Source of the DNA: Streptomyces orinoci
GTDB taxonomy: Bacteria; Actinomycetota; Actinomycetes; Streptomycetales; Streptomycetaceae
Direction: 5' to 3'
Assembly: GCF_003121295.1 (NCBI RefSeq)
Contig: NZ_PHNC01000031.1
Location: 1,614,439 to 1,678,438, forward strand
Length of the DNA stretch: 64,000 bases
Below the pieces are notes generated by a model, which did no database searches, was not told the origin of the DNA, and saw nothing but the letters and a program-made list of their open reading frames with translations. The position numbers and the translations under genes are program-made. Within the stretch, counting starts at the first letter, position 1. Each line of letters opens with the position of its first letter. Below, one piece after another: positions 35,415-43,293 of the stretch.

Positions 35415-35722
35415 TGGCCGACCACGCGGCCAAGTACGAGGCCCTTGAGACGATGTACACGACCTTTCACCGGGAAGGGAAGAATTTCCGGGGGCTGGCT
35501 TCGAAGGTCAGCCCGGCGGTCGCGTCATCGGGAGATGCGGCACTCGACCATTCGATCAATGCCGTCGCTGAGTTGATCAAGGAATTGCATGATGCCCTCG
35601 CCACCCGGATCGAGGACCACGGCAAGAAGGTGGAATACGCCACCAACTCCTTCCGCAACAACGACGCCAATGAGGCAGAGGTCTATGAGGACCTGACGGA
35701 CGACAAACACAAAGCCTGGTAA
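35414..35722 (+). CDS. ESAT-6/WXG-like small helical protein
   Basis: 102 residues, almost entirely alpha-helical with a central break, and no signal peptide: KYEALETMYTTFHREGKNFR, VASSGDAALDHSINAVAELI, then KELHDALATRIEDHGKKVEY and EVYEDLTDDKHKAW. Length, acidity and the two-helix pattern match WXG100-like (DUF6317-type) substrates or chaperones of type VII-like secretion, though no literal W-x-G is present. It is coupled to the interrupted SAV_915-like gene and 63 bases before the large WXG protein. IS insertion upstream could reduce its translation. Confidence 0.75.
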   Translation: MADHAAKYEALETMYTTFHREGKNFRGLASKVSPAVASSGDAALDHSINAVAELIKELHDALATRIEDHGKKVEYATNSFRNNDANEAEVYEDLTDDKHKAW

Positions 35723-35785
35723 GCACCGGGACCAGACGGAACGCATTACGGAACGAAGTACGGATCGAGTACGGGGGAAAGCGCG

Positions 35786-37060
35786 GTGACGGACAGCTGG
35801 GTCGGCGGCGACATCGGCGGACTGGCGGCCATGGGCCTGGCCTACACGGACGCGGAGAAGGATCTCAACGGTCCGCTCAAGCCCCTTGGCACATCGGTGG
35901 ATTCACTGGTGAAGGTCATGGGGTGGCAGGGCGAGTCGGCCACCGCCTTCCTGGCCAAATGGAGCACCGACGCCATGACGGCGGGCGCCTTCAGCGCCTT
36001 TGTCAGCTCGGTCGGCAAGGTACTGACCGATCTCTCCAATGACCTGAAGACCGCGGAGAGCGCGCTGCACAACGCGGAGGATGTGGCGGTACGGGCCGGG
36101 GTGACCATGCGCGGCCAGGGCCAGTCCATGGATCCCCCGGCAGGCGCCGATGACAAGGTCGTCAAGGCCAGGAATGAGTACGAGACCGCCCGCGCCGAGT
36201 GCCTGCACACCGCCCAGAAGGCCAGGATCGACGCGGCCCGCCGGCTCAACGCGCTCTACGACCAGGTCACGGCCACCTCCGGGCTGCAGACCGGCGACAA
36301 GGTCACGCTGGCCGACTATCTGCGCGGGCTCTATGCCATCGACGCCGAGGCCCACCGGGCAAAGGGCGACAAGGCGGCGGCCCAACTGGACTCCGCGAAA
36401 AAGGAGATGGAGGAGTCCAAGAAGGCGCTGCAGAAGGAGGTCGAAGCCTTCACCAAGGAAGGCAAGTCCCTGCCCGCCGAGTTCCCGGCGAAGTCCCGCT
36501 ATGCGGATGCCATCAAGCAGGTCATGCAGCTGGACGCCACCATCAAGGACGCGGGCTCCGGGCGGCTGCCCGCCGACGGTCCGCTGAATGTCAAGGTGGC
36601 CGACGCGGCCGAGGCGCTCAAGATGGGCAGGGGACTGGAGGCCCTGCCCAAGTTCCTCCGGGAGATCCCGGTGGTGGATGTGGCCGCGGCCGGGGCCTGC
36701 GGCATTCTGGGCGCCCAGACCGACCACGACAGGGGAATGTCCTGGAAGCGCTCCCTGGTGATCAATGGCACGTCCAACTTCGGTGGCCTGGCAGCCGGTA
36801 CGGCGGTGACCGCGCTGGCGCTGGCGGACGCGCCGGTGGCGGTGGCGGCCGGGGTCGGCGGCGTGGTGGTGATCGGAAGCACCATGCTCATCGACAACGC
36901 GCTGCATGAGCACTGGAAGGAGGACATCCACGATCACGGGGTGATCGGCGGAATCGCCTTTGGCAGCAAGCATATTGCCTCCGAGACCGCGCATGACGGC
37001 TGGAATCTGGTCAAGGGTGCGGGGAAGGGCGTCTGGCATGGCCTCAAGAGCATCTTCTGA
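35786..37060 (+). CDS. Large WXG-type protein with glycine-rich hydrophobic C-terminus
   Basis: 424 residues from GTG 35786. Residues 1-100 form a WXG-like helical hairpin with VMGWQGESATAFLAKW (Trp47-Gln-Gly49). Residues 120-250 are long charged helices, probably coiled coil (AAQLDSAKKEMEESKKALQK). Residues 290-380 hold a Gly/Ala-rich hydrophobic segment (FGGLAAGTAVTALALADAPV, VAAGVGGVVVIGSTMLI) able to enter a membrane; the end is His/Gly-rich (KGAGKGVWHGLKSIF). No signal peptide. This layout is like LXG/WXG polymorphic proteins exported by type VII-like systems, but no known toxin domain is evident. The two following genes encode paralogous membrane proteins. Confidence 0.8.
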   Translation: MTDSWVGGDIGGLAAMGLAYTDAEKDLNGPLKPLGTSVDSLVKVMGWQGESATAFLAKWSTDAMTAGAFSAFVSSVGKVLTDLSNDLKTAESALHNAEDVAVRAGVTMRGQGQSMDPPAGADDKVVKARNEYETARAECLHTAQKARIDAARRLNALYDQVTATSGLQTGDKVTLADYLRGLYAIDAEAHRAKGDKAAAQLDSAKKEMEESKKALQKEVEAFTKEGKSLPAEFPAKSRYADAIKQVMQLDATIKDAGSGRLPADGPLNVKVADAAEALKMGRGLEALPKFLREIPVVDVAAAGACGILGAQTDHDRGMSWKRSLVINGTSNFGGLAAGTAVTALALADAPVAVAAGVGGVVVIGSTMLIDNALHEHWKEDIHDHGVIGGIAFGSKHIASETAHDGWNLVKGAGKGVWHGLKSIF

Positions 37061-37547
37061 CCCGCTCGCCCCCGCCAAGCTCCCCGGTCTGGGCACCAGT
37101 TGGCACCATCGCGGCCCCGGCTACTGGATACGCCGGGTGGCGTCCCCCGCCGGAAAGCTCCTGGTCTATCTGGCGGTTGGCGGCTTCGCCTTCGGCGTCT
37201 ACCGCCTCGCGGTGGCCTCCCTCCCCTCCTGGGCGCGGCTGGCCTGCCATCTGCTCCTCGCCGCCGCCTGTCTGACCGGCCTGACGCTCGGCTGGCGCTC
37301 GGCCCGCAAGCGGCTCCGGGAGCGGCTGCTGAATCCTCCCACCCCCGAACAGACCTGGGAGGAGCACCGTTCCGGCCGCCAACGCGGCGTCTCCGCCGCC
37401 CTGAGCGGCCGGTTCGCCGCCCTGCTCGCCCTGCCGCTGCTGCCCGCGCTGGCGGCGTACGGCGTGGGCATGGTCTGCGCCAACGCCTTCGTCCGCGAAC
37501 TGCCCTCCGAGGCGGGGGCCCGGAGGGCGCTCGGGCAGCGGCCATGA
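37038..37547 (+). CDS. Small integral membrane protein, paralogue 1
   Basis: 169 residues from ATG 37038, overlapping the previous gene by 23 bases. Pattern G-P-G-Y-W-I-R-R, two helices (LLVYLAVGGFAFGVYRLAVA and LACHLLLAAACLTGLTLGWR), a basic loop, and a third helix (FAALLALPLLPALAAYGVGM) followed by F-V-R-E-L-P. The same order occurs in the next protein (GAGYWLWRVRR, LACAIALSLGW-type helix, LLLPLTAYLLGA, IRDLP), so the two are diverged duplicates. Function not known; position after a WXG-type protein suggests a membrane partner or immunity protein. Confidence 0.75.
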   Translation: MASRASSDPLAPAKLPGLGTSWHHRGPGYWIRRVASPAGKLLVYLAVGGFAFGVYRLAVASLPSWARLACHLLLAAACLTGLTLGWRSARKRLRERLLNPPTPEQTWEEHRSGRQRGVSAALSGRFAALLALPLLPALAAYGVGMVCANAFVRELPSEAGARRALGQRP

Positions 37548-38446
37548 CGGCCACCTCACCCTCGGCGGTTGGCGCCGGCTATTGGCTGTGGCGGGTGCGC
37601 AGGACCGTTCTCGGCCTGGCCTTCACCGCGGTTCTGGCCAGCCTCTTCTACGACGCCCACCGCTCGGTGACCGAACACCTCCCGGAGCCTTACCGTCTCG
37701 CGCTCAACGCCGTGCAATTGGTGGCCTGCGCCATCGCCCTCTCACTCGGCTGGACGGCGACGCGCAAGGCGGAACAGGCGGACGGCCGATGGCGCCATGG
37801 CCGCCTGATCGCCGTGCCGTTGCTGCTTCCGCTGACCGCATATCTGCTGGGCGCGCTGAGTGCCGAGCTGACCATAAGAGACCTGCCACGCCCGTCCCGT
37901 CCCGCCGCTCCCTCTCGCCCCACGCGCCCTCCGGCTCCAGACAAACCGCGCTGGTCAATGCGCCTGGGCGCCCTGTTCATCCTGCTGATGGCCCTCGGCA
38001 TGGGCGGCTATGCGGGGAGCTCACTCCCCTATGCGCTGGGCTGGTCCGGCACCCAGGGCACGCTCACCGTCACCGGAACCTACTGCAGCTACACCAGCCG
38101 TGGCGGCTGCTCGGTGGGATCGACCGGCACCTTCCGGTCGGATGACGGCAGGACCGTCGATCCCACGGCGACCATCGACACGGAATACAGGGTCGGCCGG
38201 CATGTCGCGGTCTCCCGTGACGGCGGCACTTACTACTCCACCAACGCATCGGCCGCCTGCGGCTGGCTGGCGGCCCTCAGCTTCTCCCTCTGCCTTCTGT
38301 GCGCCGGCCTGCCGGGCGTGCTCCTGGGCAGACGCATCACCAAGGAAGAGCACCCCAAGGCGGCACGCTGGACGACCCGCGTCCTGACCGGCGCTTTTTG
38401 CGCTGCGGTGGTGCTGGGTGTGGGGGCGTTGGTCATCGGAGATTAA
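37544..38446 (+). CDS. Integral membrane protein, paralogue 2, with extracytoplasmic loop
   Basis: 300 residues; ATG overlaps the previous stop (ATGA). The N-terminal 120 residues repeat the three-helix layout of paralogue 1. A Pro-rich linker follows, then a helix (LGALFILLMALGMGGYAGS), a beta-rich outer domain of about 85 residues with paired Cys (TVTGTYCSYTSRGGCSVGST), a helix with several Cys (LAALSFSLCLLCAGLPGVLL) and a final helix. The outer domain resembles small DUF3592-like loops. It ends the transcription unit. Role inferred only from context: partner, receptor or immunity protein for the WXG-type product. Confidence 0.75.
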   Translation: MTATSPSAVGAGYWLWRVRRTVLGLAFTAVLASLFYDAHRSVTEHLPEPYRLALNAVQLVACAIALSLGWTATRKAEQADGRWRHGRLIAVPLLLPLTAYLLGALSAELTIRDLPRPSRPAAPSRPTRPPAPDKPRWSMRLGALFILLMALGMGGYAGSSLPYALGWSGTQGTLTVTGTYCSYTSRGGCSVGSTGTFRSDDGRTVDPTATIDTEYRVGRHVAVSRDGGTYYSTNASAACGWLAALSFSLCLLCAGLPGVLLGRRITKEEHPKAARWTTRVLTGAFCAAVVLGVGALVIGD

Positions 38447-38455
38447 GTGGAGGTC

Positions 38456-38472
38456 AGCGCCGGTACGGCGCT
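38456..38472. terminator. Hairpin ending the membrane-protein operon
   Basis: AGCGCCG-GTA-CGGCGCT is a perfect 7+7 stem 9 bases after the stop at 38446 and 40 bases from the end of the convergent glycosyltransferase gene. Confidence 0.6.
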
Positions 38473-38512
38473 GTTGCGCGGCGGCGTTTATACCGTCTCT
38501 CGAACATCGGCG

Positions 38513-39622
38513 TCAGGATGTGACACGGAGCGTCAGTTCGCGTAGTTGACGGCCGGTGCAAGTGATGTCGTATCGGCGCGCGTTACGGACAGCCGCCTTG
38601 GCCAGGGCCTTGCGCTGGTGGAAGTTCTGGCCCAGCTCGTCCAGGGCCGTGGCTAGCGAGCGCGGGTCGCCGGGAGCGTAAGGAACGCCCGAGCTCCCGA
38701 GGATTTCCCTCACGCCGGGGAGGTCGGAGTATACGACGGGGAGCCCGTGGGCCTGGGCTTCGATGAGGACGAGCCCGAAGGCCTCCAGACCCCTGGTCGT
38801 GAAGACGAAGGCGTCGAAGTGCGGCAGACGGCACCACAGTTCAGCGCGAGGCAGGTACTGATCGAAGTGGACCCGGTCCCGCAGGCCGAGTTCGACAGCT
38901 CGTTGTTCCAGATGCTCCCGCAGGGGCCCTTTACCGATCACGGTCAGGCAATGGGGCTGATCGGTGAGAGTGAGGGCTTCGATGGCCGTGATCGTGGACT
39001 TGTTGTCGTCCAGGCGACCGGCGTGCACCAGAGACAGGGGCCGCGTCCCGGCAACTGGCTGATGGCGTACCTGGGCATCGGCCAGACGAATGCCCCACGG
39101 GATGGTGGTGATGTGATCGGTGAACCGGCGCCCGGTGAGGCGGTCGATTTGGTCGGCGAGGACGGAGGTTGGGGTGACGATCGCGGCGCTGGCGGCGGCG
39201 ACCTCGTTCATGGCCTCGTGTTCCGCTGCGCTGCGCTCGGCCGCCGCCACCTCGGGGCCGTGGGCGATGGCGACGATGGGGATGGTGCCGGCAATTCGGC
39301 TGAGGGCCAGACTGAGTGCGAACCCGACGTACTGGGCGTGGATGGCGTCCGGCCGGAGCTGCTCGATGAGCGCCCCGACCTCTCGCGTCAGTTGGTCAAT
39401 GTACTGGCCGAATCCGGGACCCTGGGGGCGCTTTGTCGTGGAAAGGGGAATCAGGTGATCGAAAGCGGCCTTCCACGCCTGATCGACCGGTGTCCTTCCG
39501 AGGAAGGTCGTATGGGTGTCGGACATGGCGCGGTAGAGGTCGTTGACGAGGGTCAGGCTCCCGGACGACGGCTCGGAAGCGCGGTTGATGCCCGTGACGA
39601 TGGTCAGGGGTTTCGTGGCCAT
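38513..39622 (-). CDS. GT4-family glycosyltransferase
   Basis: 369 residues, GT-B fold, retaining. N-terminal domain with IVTGINRASEPSSGSLTLVN and HAQYVGFALSLALSRIAGTI, then IVAIAHGPEV. C-terminal nucleotide-sugar domain with LVHAGRLDDNKSTITAIEAL, VIGKGPLREHLEQ, FDQYLPRAEL and the donor-binding EAFGLVLIEAQAHGLPVV (E-x7-E). Donor and acceptor unknown. ATG 39622 lies inside the 3' end of the upstream gene (19-base overlap), so the two are translated together. It belongs to the 38.5-44.2 kb sugar-related cluster. Confidence 0.9.
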   Translation of the reverse strand: MATKPLTIVTGINRASEPSSGSLTLVNDLYRAMSDTHTTFLGRTPVDQAWKAAFDHLIPLSTTKRPQGPGFGQYIDQLTREVGALIEQLRPDAIHAQYVGFALSLALSRIAGTIPIVAIAHGPEVAAAERSAAEHEAMNEVAAASAAIVTPTSVLADQIDRLTGRRFTDHITTIPWGIRLADAQVRHQPVAGTRPLSLVHAGRLDDNKSTITAIEALTLTDQPHCLTVIGKGPLREHLEQRAVELGLRDRVHFDQYLPRAELWCRLPHFDAFVFTTRGLEAFGLVLIEAQAHGLPVVYSDLPGVREILGSSGVPYAPGDPRSLATALDELGQNFHQRKALAKAAVRNARRYDITCTGRQLRELTLRVTS

Positions 39623-41004
39623 GCGGAGATCCCCTTGATGGATGACCGGTGGGCGGGGCCCAAGGACGGGGCTTCGCGGTCCATTGTGGTCCGCGGGTTG
39701 GCTGTGGTCTTCCGTCCGCGGTGACGAGGTGGCGCCCACCACGACGCCAGGTGCGGCGTGAAGACGGCGCTGACCTCCTGGGCTGGGTGCAGGAAGCCTT
39801 TGCTGTCCTGCTTGGCCGTCCACGCTCTGATGGCCGACCGGGGGTAGACGGGGTGTATCCCGATCTCCCCCTTGGGGAGGATGCCGTTGAAGGGTGTAGG
39901 GATGCCCTCGTGGTTCCAGTAGTCCCATGCTTCCAGTGCCTTGGCCTTCTCGAAGCAGTGGTAGAGCTGCTGGTAGCGCGGCAGGTACCGGATCTCGCGG
40001 AAGATCATCTGGCCGATCAGTCCCGGCGCGACTTGCCAGAGCGTGCTGAGATCAGAGCCTTGGAAGGTGACCGATGCAGTGTCCTGGGATGGGTGCAGTG
40101 CGGTCCGGGCGAACAGGTGGGACAGCCGCCGCCGCACGTACTCGGCGACTCTCGGGGCGAGCGAGGGTTCCATGCCGTCGATGAGCTGGACGAGCTGCTG
40201 ATGACGCGGATTGAAGCGGGCCAGGTCGAAGAGGTCGTGCATGCCGTCCACGGCGGCGAACGCGATTCTCTTGTACAGCCAGTTGTTCAACTCCCCGGCC
40301 TGGGCGCAGGACTTGGTCTCCGGAGTAGTGGAGTGGAGCATCAGGTACTCGGACAGCACCTCGAAATACAGGTAGCCGAGGAACGGCACAGCGGGCACGG
40401 CGGCAGCCAACTGGTCGATGAACTCGGGGGCTGCGGTCGCGCGGCCGGCTGCGTTGCGCAGGGCCGTGTCGAAGAACACGGCCGCGGCGCGCAGCCCGGC
40501 CAAAAGGGCGCGATCGAGCTGGTCATTCTCGGCCGGGGTAAGGAAGCTCTGGTAACGAACGTAGGTGCGCAGGTGGATCGCGCCGAGGTGCAGATAGTCC
40601 ACGCCCTTGGTGGGGATCGGAGCGTCCGGGGTGACCTCGAAGATCATGGGCGTGGTGTTGGGCTTCGTCTGCATCAGGTAGGCGCCGAGGTTGTGCGGGC
40701 GCAGTCCCTTGCGCTGACGGACCAGAGGGGAACAGTACAGGGCTCCGACCAAGCACCCAGTGGAGACGTGCAGCTCACCGCTGGTGCGGATGGCGGTGAT
40801 GTCCTTAGTGGTGTGCAGCAGGTACATGGGTCGTCCGCTGATGAGCGCTTCGGCCATCGCGCTGTGCTGGATCAGCCACCCGTTGGGGGTGGAGCCCTCC
40901 AGATAGCGGCGCCAATCGCTCTCGCTTTCGGCCAGCGAGGCAGGGGCCGGGCGCTGCGCGGGCCTGGTGAAGTCTGTGTGAGCGTGCTCCCAATCGTCGC
41001 GCAA
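39604..41004 (-). CDS. Unrecognised 466-residue protein in a glycosylation cluster
   Basis: TTG start at 41004 with AGGAG five bases before it. No signal peptide or membrane helix. The N-terminal 150 residues contain MYLLHTTKDITAIRTSGELH, VSTGCLVGALYCSPLV and TTPMIFEVTPDAPIP. The H-T-T, the following I-x-x-S-G and the later S-T-G recall the layout of ADP-ribosyltransferase or KptA-like folds, but this is speculative. The middle is helical with FLGYLYFEVLSEYLMLHSTT and VDGMHDLFDLARFNPRHQQL; the end has YLPRYQQLYHCFEKAKALEA and a basic tail. It overlaps the GT4 gene, so it is probably its partner. I do not recognise the family. Confidence 0.75.
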   Translation of the reverse strand: MRDDWEHAHTDFTRPAQRPAPASLAESESDWRRYLEGSTPNGWLIQHSAMAEALISGRPMYLLHTTKDITAIRTSGELHVSTGCLVGALYCSPLVRQRKGLRPHNLGAYLMQTKPNTTPMIFEVTPDAPIPTKGVDYLHLGAIHLRTYVRYQSFLTPAENDQLDRALLAGLRAAAVFFDTALRNAAGRATAAPEFIDQLAAAVPAVPFLGYLYFEVLSEYLMLHSTTPETKSCAQAGELNNWLYKRIAFAAVDGMHDLFDLARFNPRHQQLVQLIDGMEPSLAPRVAEYVRRRLSHLFARTALHPSQDTASVTFQGSDLSTLWQVAPGLIGQMIFREIRYLPRYQQLYHCFEKAKALEAWDYWNHEGIPTPFNGILPKGEIGIHPVYPRSAIRAWTAKQDSKGFLHPAQEVSAVFTPHLASWWAPPRHRGRKTTANPRTTMDREAPSLGPAHRSSIKGISAWPRNP

Positions 41005-41054
41005 GGGAACTCCTGGGGGTGAAGTCAGCAGCGGGCCGGGGAGTTCAGAAAGCT

Positions 41055-42311
41055 CTACAGGGTCTCGACGTTCGCTCCGGACAGGCGGTTTCGGCAGTCG
41101 AGTACATACGGTGCATTTTTCTCGATCATCACGAGGTCGAACCGGGTGTGGTCCATGAGGAGCACCACGGCGTCAGCGGCAGCCACCTCATGAGGGCTCG
41201 CATCGACCCGGGGCACGTTCAGCTTGCGGGTGTCGCTCTCCGGGACGTTCGGGTCGGCACCGCGGACCTCGGCGCCGAGGTCGATGAGAAGTTCGGCGAC
41301 CCGCGCTGAAGGGGAGTTGCGGAGATCGGTGGCGTTGTACTTGTAGGTCAGGCCGAGCAGCAGGATGCGAGATCCCTTGACGGACAGGCCGCGCTTGTCG
41401 AGGCCGTCCACGACACGCTGGACGACGTAATCGGGCATGTGCCGGTTCACGTCGTCGGCGAGTCCTACGAACCGGAAGGGGACCCCCAGCTCCTGCTCGA
41501 CCTTCCACGAGAGGAACAGCGGATCGACGGGCAGGCAGTGCCCGCCGACTCCCGGCCCCGGGGTGAACCGCGTGAAGCCGAAGGGCTTGGTCGCGGCGGC
41601 GTCGATCGCCTCCCAGATGTTCACGCCGAGGGGTGCTGCCAGCGTCGCAAGCTCGTTCACGAGGGAAATGTTGACCAGCCGGAAGGTGTTCTCCAGCAAC
41701 TTCGCCAGTTCGGCGACCTTGGGCCCGGACACCGGGACCGTGGTCCGGAAGATGCCGTCGTAGAAACCCTTGATCACTTCCAGAGACCTGGCGTCGATCC
41801 CGGACACCACCTTCGGTGTCCCGTCGAACGACCAGCGTTTGTTCCCCGGAGCGATGCGCTCGGGACTGAACCCGGCCAGGAAGTCCTCCCCAGCCCGCAG
41901 GCCCGACACCTTCTCCAGGACCGGCAGAAGCAGCTCCTCGGTGCACCCGGGGTAGGTCGTGGACTCCAGGACCACAGTCCCGCCGGGGCGCAGGTGCTCG
42001 CCAAGGGTCCGCGCACAGGTCTCGACGTACGTCAGGTCCGGCACACCGTCTCGCAGCGGGGTCGGCACGGTGATCACCGCGATGTCGAAACCGGCCAGCG
42101 CGGTAGCGTCGGCAGTCGGCGAGTGGGCCCCGGTGTCCAGCACCGCGCGGAGCCGCGAGGAGGCCACGTCCTCCACGTAGGACTGACCGGCGGCGAGCTG
42201 CTGGACACGCTGCGGGTCCACGTCGTAGCCGATGACACGGTGACCCACCTCTGCGGCGCGTACGGCCAGTGGAAGCCCTACGTAGCCTTGACCAGCGACC
42301 ACTACCTGCAT
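41055..42311 (-). CDS. Nucleotide-sugar dehydrogenase, UDP-N-acetylhexosamine type
   Basis: 418 residues. It oxidises a UDP-sugar C6 alcohol to the uronate with 2 NAD+. N-terminal Rossmann motif GQGYVGLPLAVRAAEVGHRV; VITVPTPL; STTYPGCTEE; FSPERIAPGNK; the central helix with KLLENTFRLVNISLVNEL; and GPGVGGHCLPVDPLFLSW with the catalytic Cys. The G-G-H-C-x-P-V-D-P form is typical of the WecC/WbpA/CapL group rather than plain UDP-glucose dehydrogenase (G-G-S-C-F-P-K-D). The C-terminal domain has LLLGLTYKYNATDLRNSPS. GGAG precedes ATG 42311. It probably makes a uronic-acid donor for the nearby transferases. Confidence 0.93.
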   Translation of the reverse strand: MQVVVAGQGYVGLPLAVRAAEVGHRVIGYDVDPQRVQQLAAGQSYVEDVASSRLRAVLDTGAHSPTADATALAGFDIAVITVPTPLRDGVPDLTYVETCARTLGEHLRPGGTVVLESTTYPGCTEELLLPVLEKVSGLRAGEDFLAGFSPERIAPGNKRWSFDGTPKVVSGIDARSLEVIKGFYDGIFRTTVPVSGPKVAELAKLLENTFRLVNISLVNELATLAAPLGVNIWEAIDAAATKPFGFTRFTPGPGVGGHCLPVDPLFLSWKVEQELGVPFRFVGLADDVNRHMPDYVVQRVVDGLDKRGLSVKGSRILLLGLTYKYNATDLRNSPSARVAELLIDLGAEVRGADPNVPESDTRKLNVPRVDASPHEVAAADAVVLLMDHTRFDLVMIEKNAPYVLDCRNRLSGANVETL

Positions 42312-42377
42312 GGCAGCTCCTACTCGATGGCGGTGCTTGAATGGACCGTCGTTCCTGGTCTGGCAAGGAGAAATGCT

Positions 42378-43151
42378 GTGCCCCTGGTGTCTGTCGTGAT
42401 GCCCGTGTACAACTCGGCGACGACTCTCGGCGCAGCCGTCCGATCGGTGCTCACGCAGACCCACAGCGACCTGGAGCTGCTGGTCACCGACGACCAGTCC
42501 TCCGATGGCTCCATGGACCTGCTCCGCGAGTTCGCCGAGCAGGACGAGCGCGTCCTGCCGAAGTCGGCACCCGACAGGGGCGGTGCAGGCCGGGCCCGCA
42601 ACCTCGCGATCGAGCGGGCCCGTGGGGACTACGTCGCCTTTCTCGACTCCGATGACCTGTGGCTGCCGGAGAAGCTGAAGCGGCAGCTCGACTTTGCGAA
42701 GGCGGGTGACGCGCCGCTGACGTACACGTCCTACTTCAAGATGGATGCCGGCTACGCCGGTGAGGCCGCCGACTTCGTGCCCAATGGGCGGGTGGTGCCG
42801 GCCCGGCCATGTGTGGACTACTCCGCGATGCTGCGCCGGAACTACATCGGCGCTTTGACGGCGATGTACGACCGCACGGTGCTTGGCACACGGCTCATGC
42901 CGGAAATGCCGAAGCGCCAGGACTACGCATTGTGGTTGAGCATCCTGCGGGATGGCTTCAAGGCTCGTGGACTGGCCGAGCCGCTCGCGGTGTACCGGGC
43001 TCACCGGCCAGGGTCGCTGTCGTCCAACAAGCTCTCGCTGGTCCCCTACAACTGGGCGTTGTATCGCGAACACGAGCACCTGTCGGTCCCCCGTTCTCTG
43101 CGGGCGCTGGGCGGAGACGTGTGGCAGTCGCTGCGCAACTCGCGCATCTAG
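42378..43151 (+). CDS. GT2-family glycosyltransferase
   Basis: 257 residues, GT-A fold, inverting. Starts LVSVVMPVYNSATTLGAAVR, then LELLVTDDQSSDGSMDLL, GGAGRARNLAIERARGDYVA and the metal-binding FLDSDDLW, with a catalytic-base candidate in MPKRQDYALWLSIL. No membrane helix. GTG 42378 after AAGGAG is preferred; an ATG four bases earlier is in another frame. It is divergent from the dehydrogenase gene (66-base gap) and so likely coregulated. Sequence resembles side-chain-type transferases of surface polysaccharide or glycosylated metabolite clusters. Confidence 0.9.
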   Translation: MPLVSVVMPVYNSATTLGAAVRSVLTQTHSDLELLVTDDQSSDGSMDLLREFAEQDERVLPKSAPDRGGAGRARNLAIERARGDYVAFLDSDDLWLPEKLKRQLDFAKAGDAPLTYTSYFKMDAGYAGEAADFVPNGRVVPARPCVDYSAMLRRNYIGALTAMYDRTVLGTRLMPEMPKRQDYALWLSILRDGFKARGLAEPLAVYRAHRPGSLSSNKLSLVPYNWALYREHEHLSVPRSLRALGGDVWQSLRNSRI

Positions 43152-43152
43152 A

Positions 43153-43188
43153 GCCGCGCACGAGCACCCGGAAAGCCCGGTGCGCGGC
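43153..43188 (+). terminator. Hairpin after the GT2 gene
   Basis: GCCGCGCAC (43153-43161) pairs perfectly with GTGCGCGGC (43180-43188), with a smaller inner CCGG/CCGG stem. It begins immediately after the stop and separates the GT2 gene from the convergent oxygenase gene. Confidence 0.65.
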
Positions 43189-43293
43189 CGCTTCCGGAAG
43201 TGCTCGACGCGTCCCCGCCCCGTTGCCCGTGCCGCGTGATCGGCGGCTGGGCCCGGGGGTGGGACTCGGCGGGATACCGGTACGACCGGTCAG

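Noticed and set aside
42312..43079. Upstream extension of the nucleotide-sugar dehydrogenase frame
   Set aside because: It is antisense to the GT2 gene; the Rossmann motif begins at ATG 42311.
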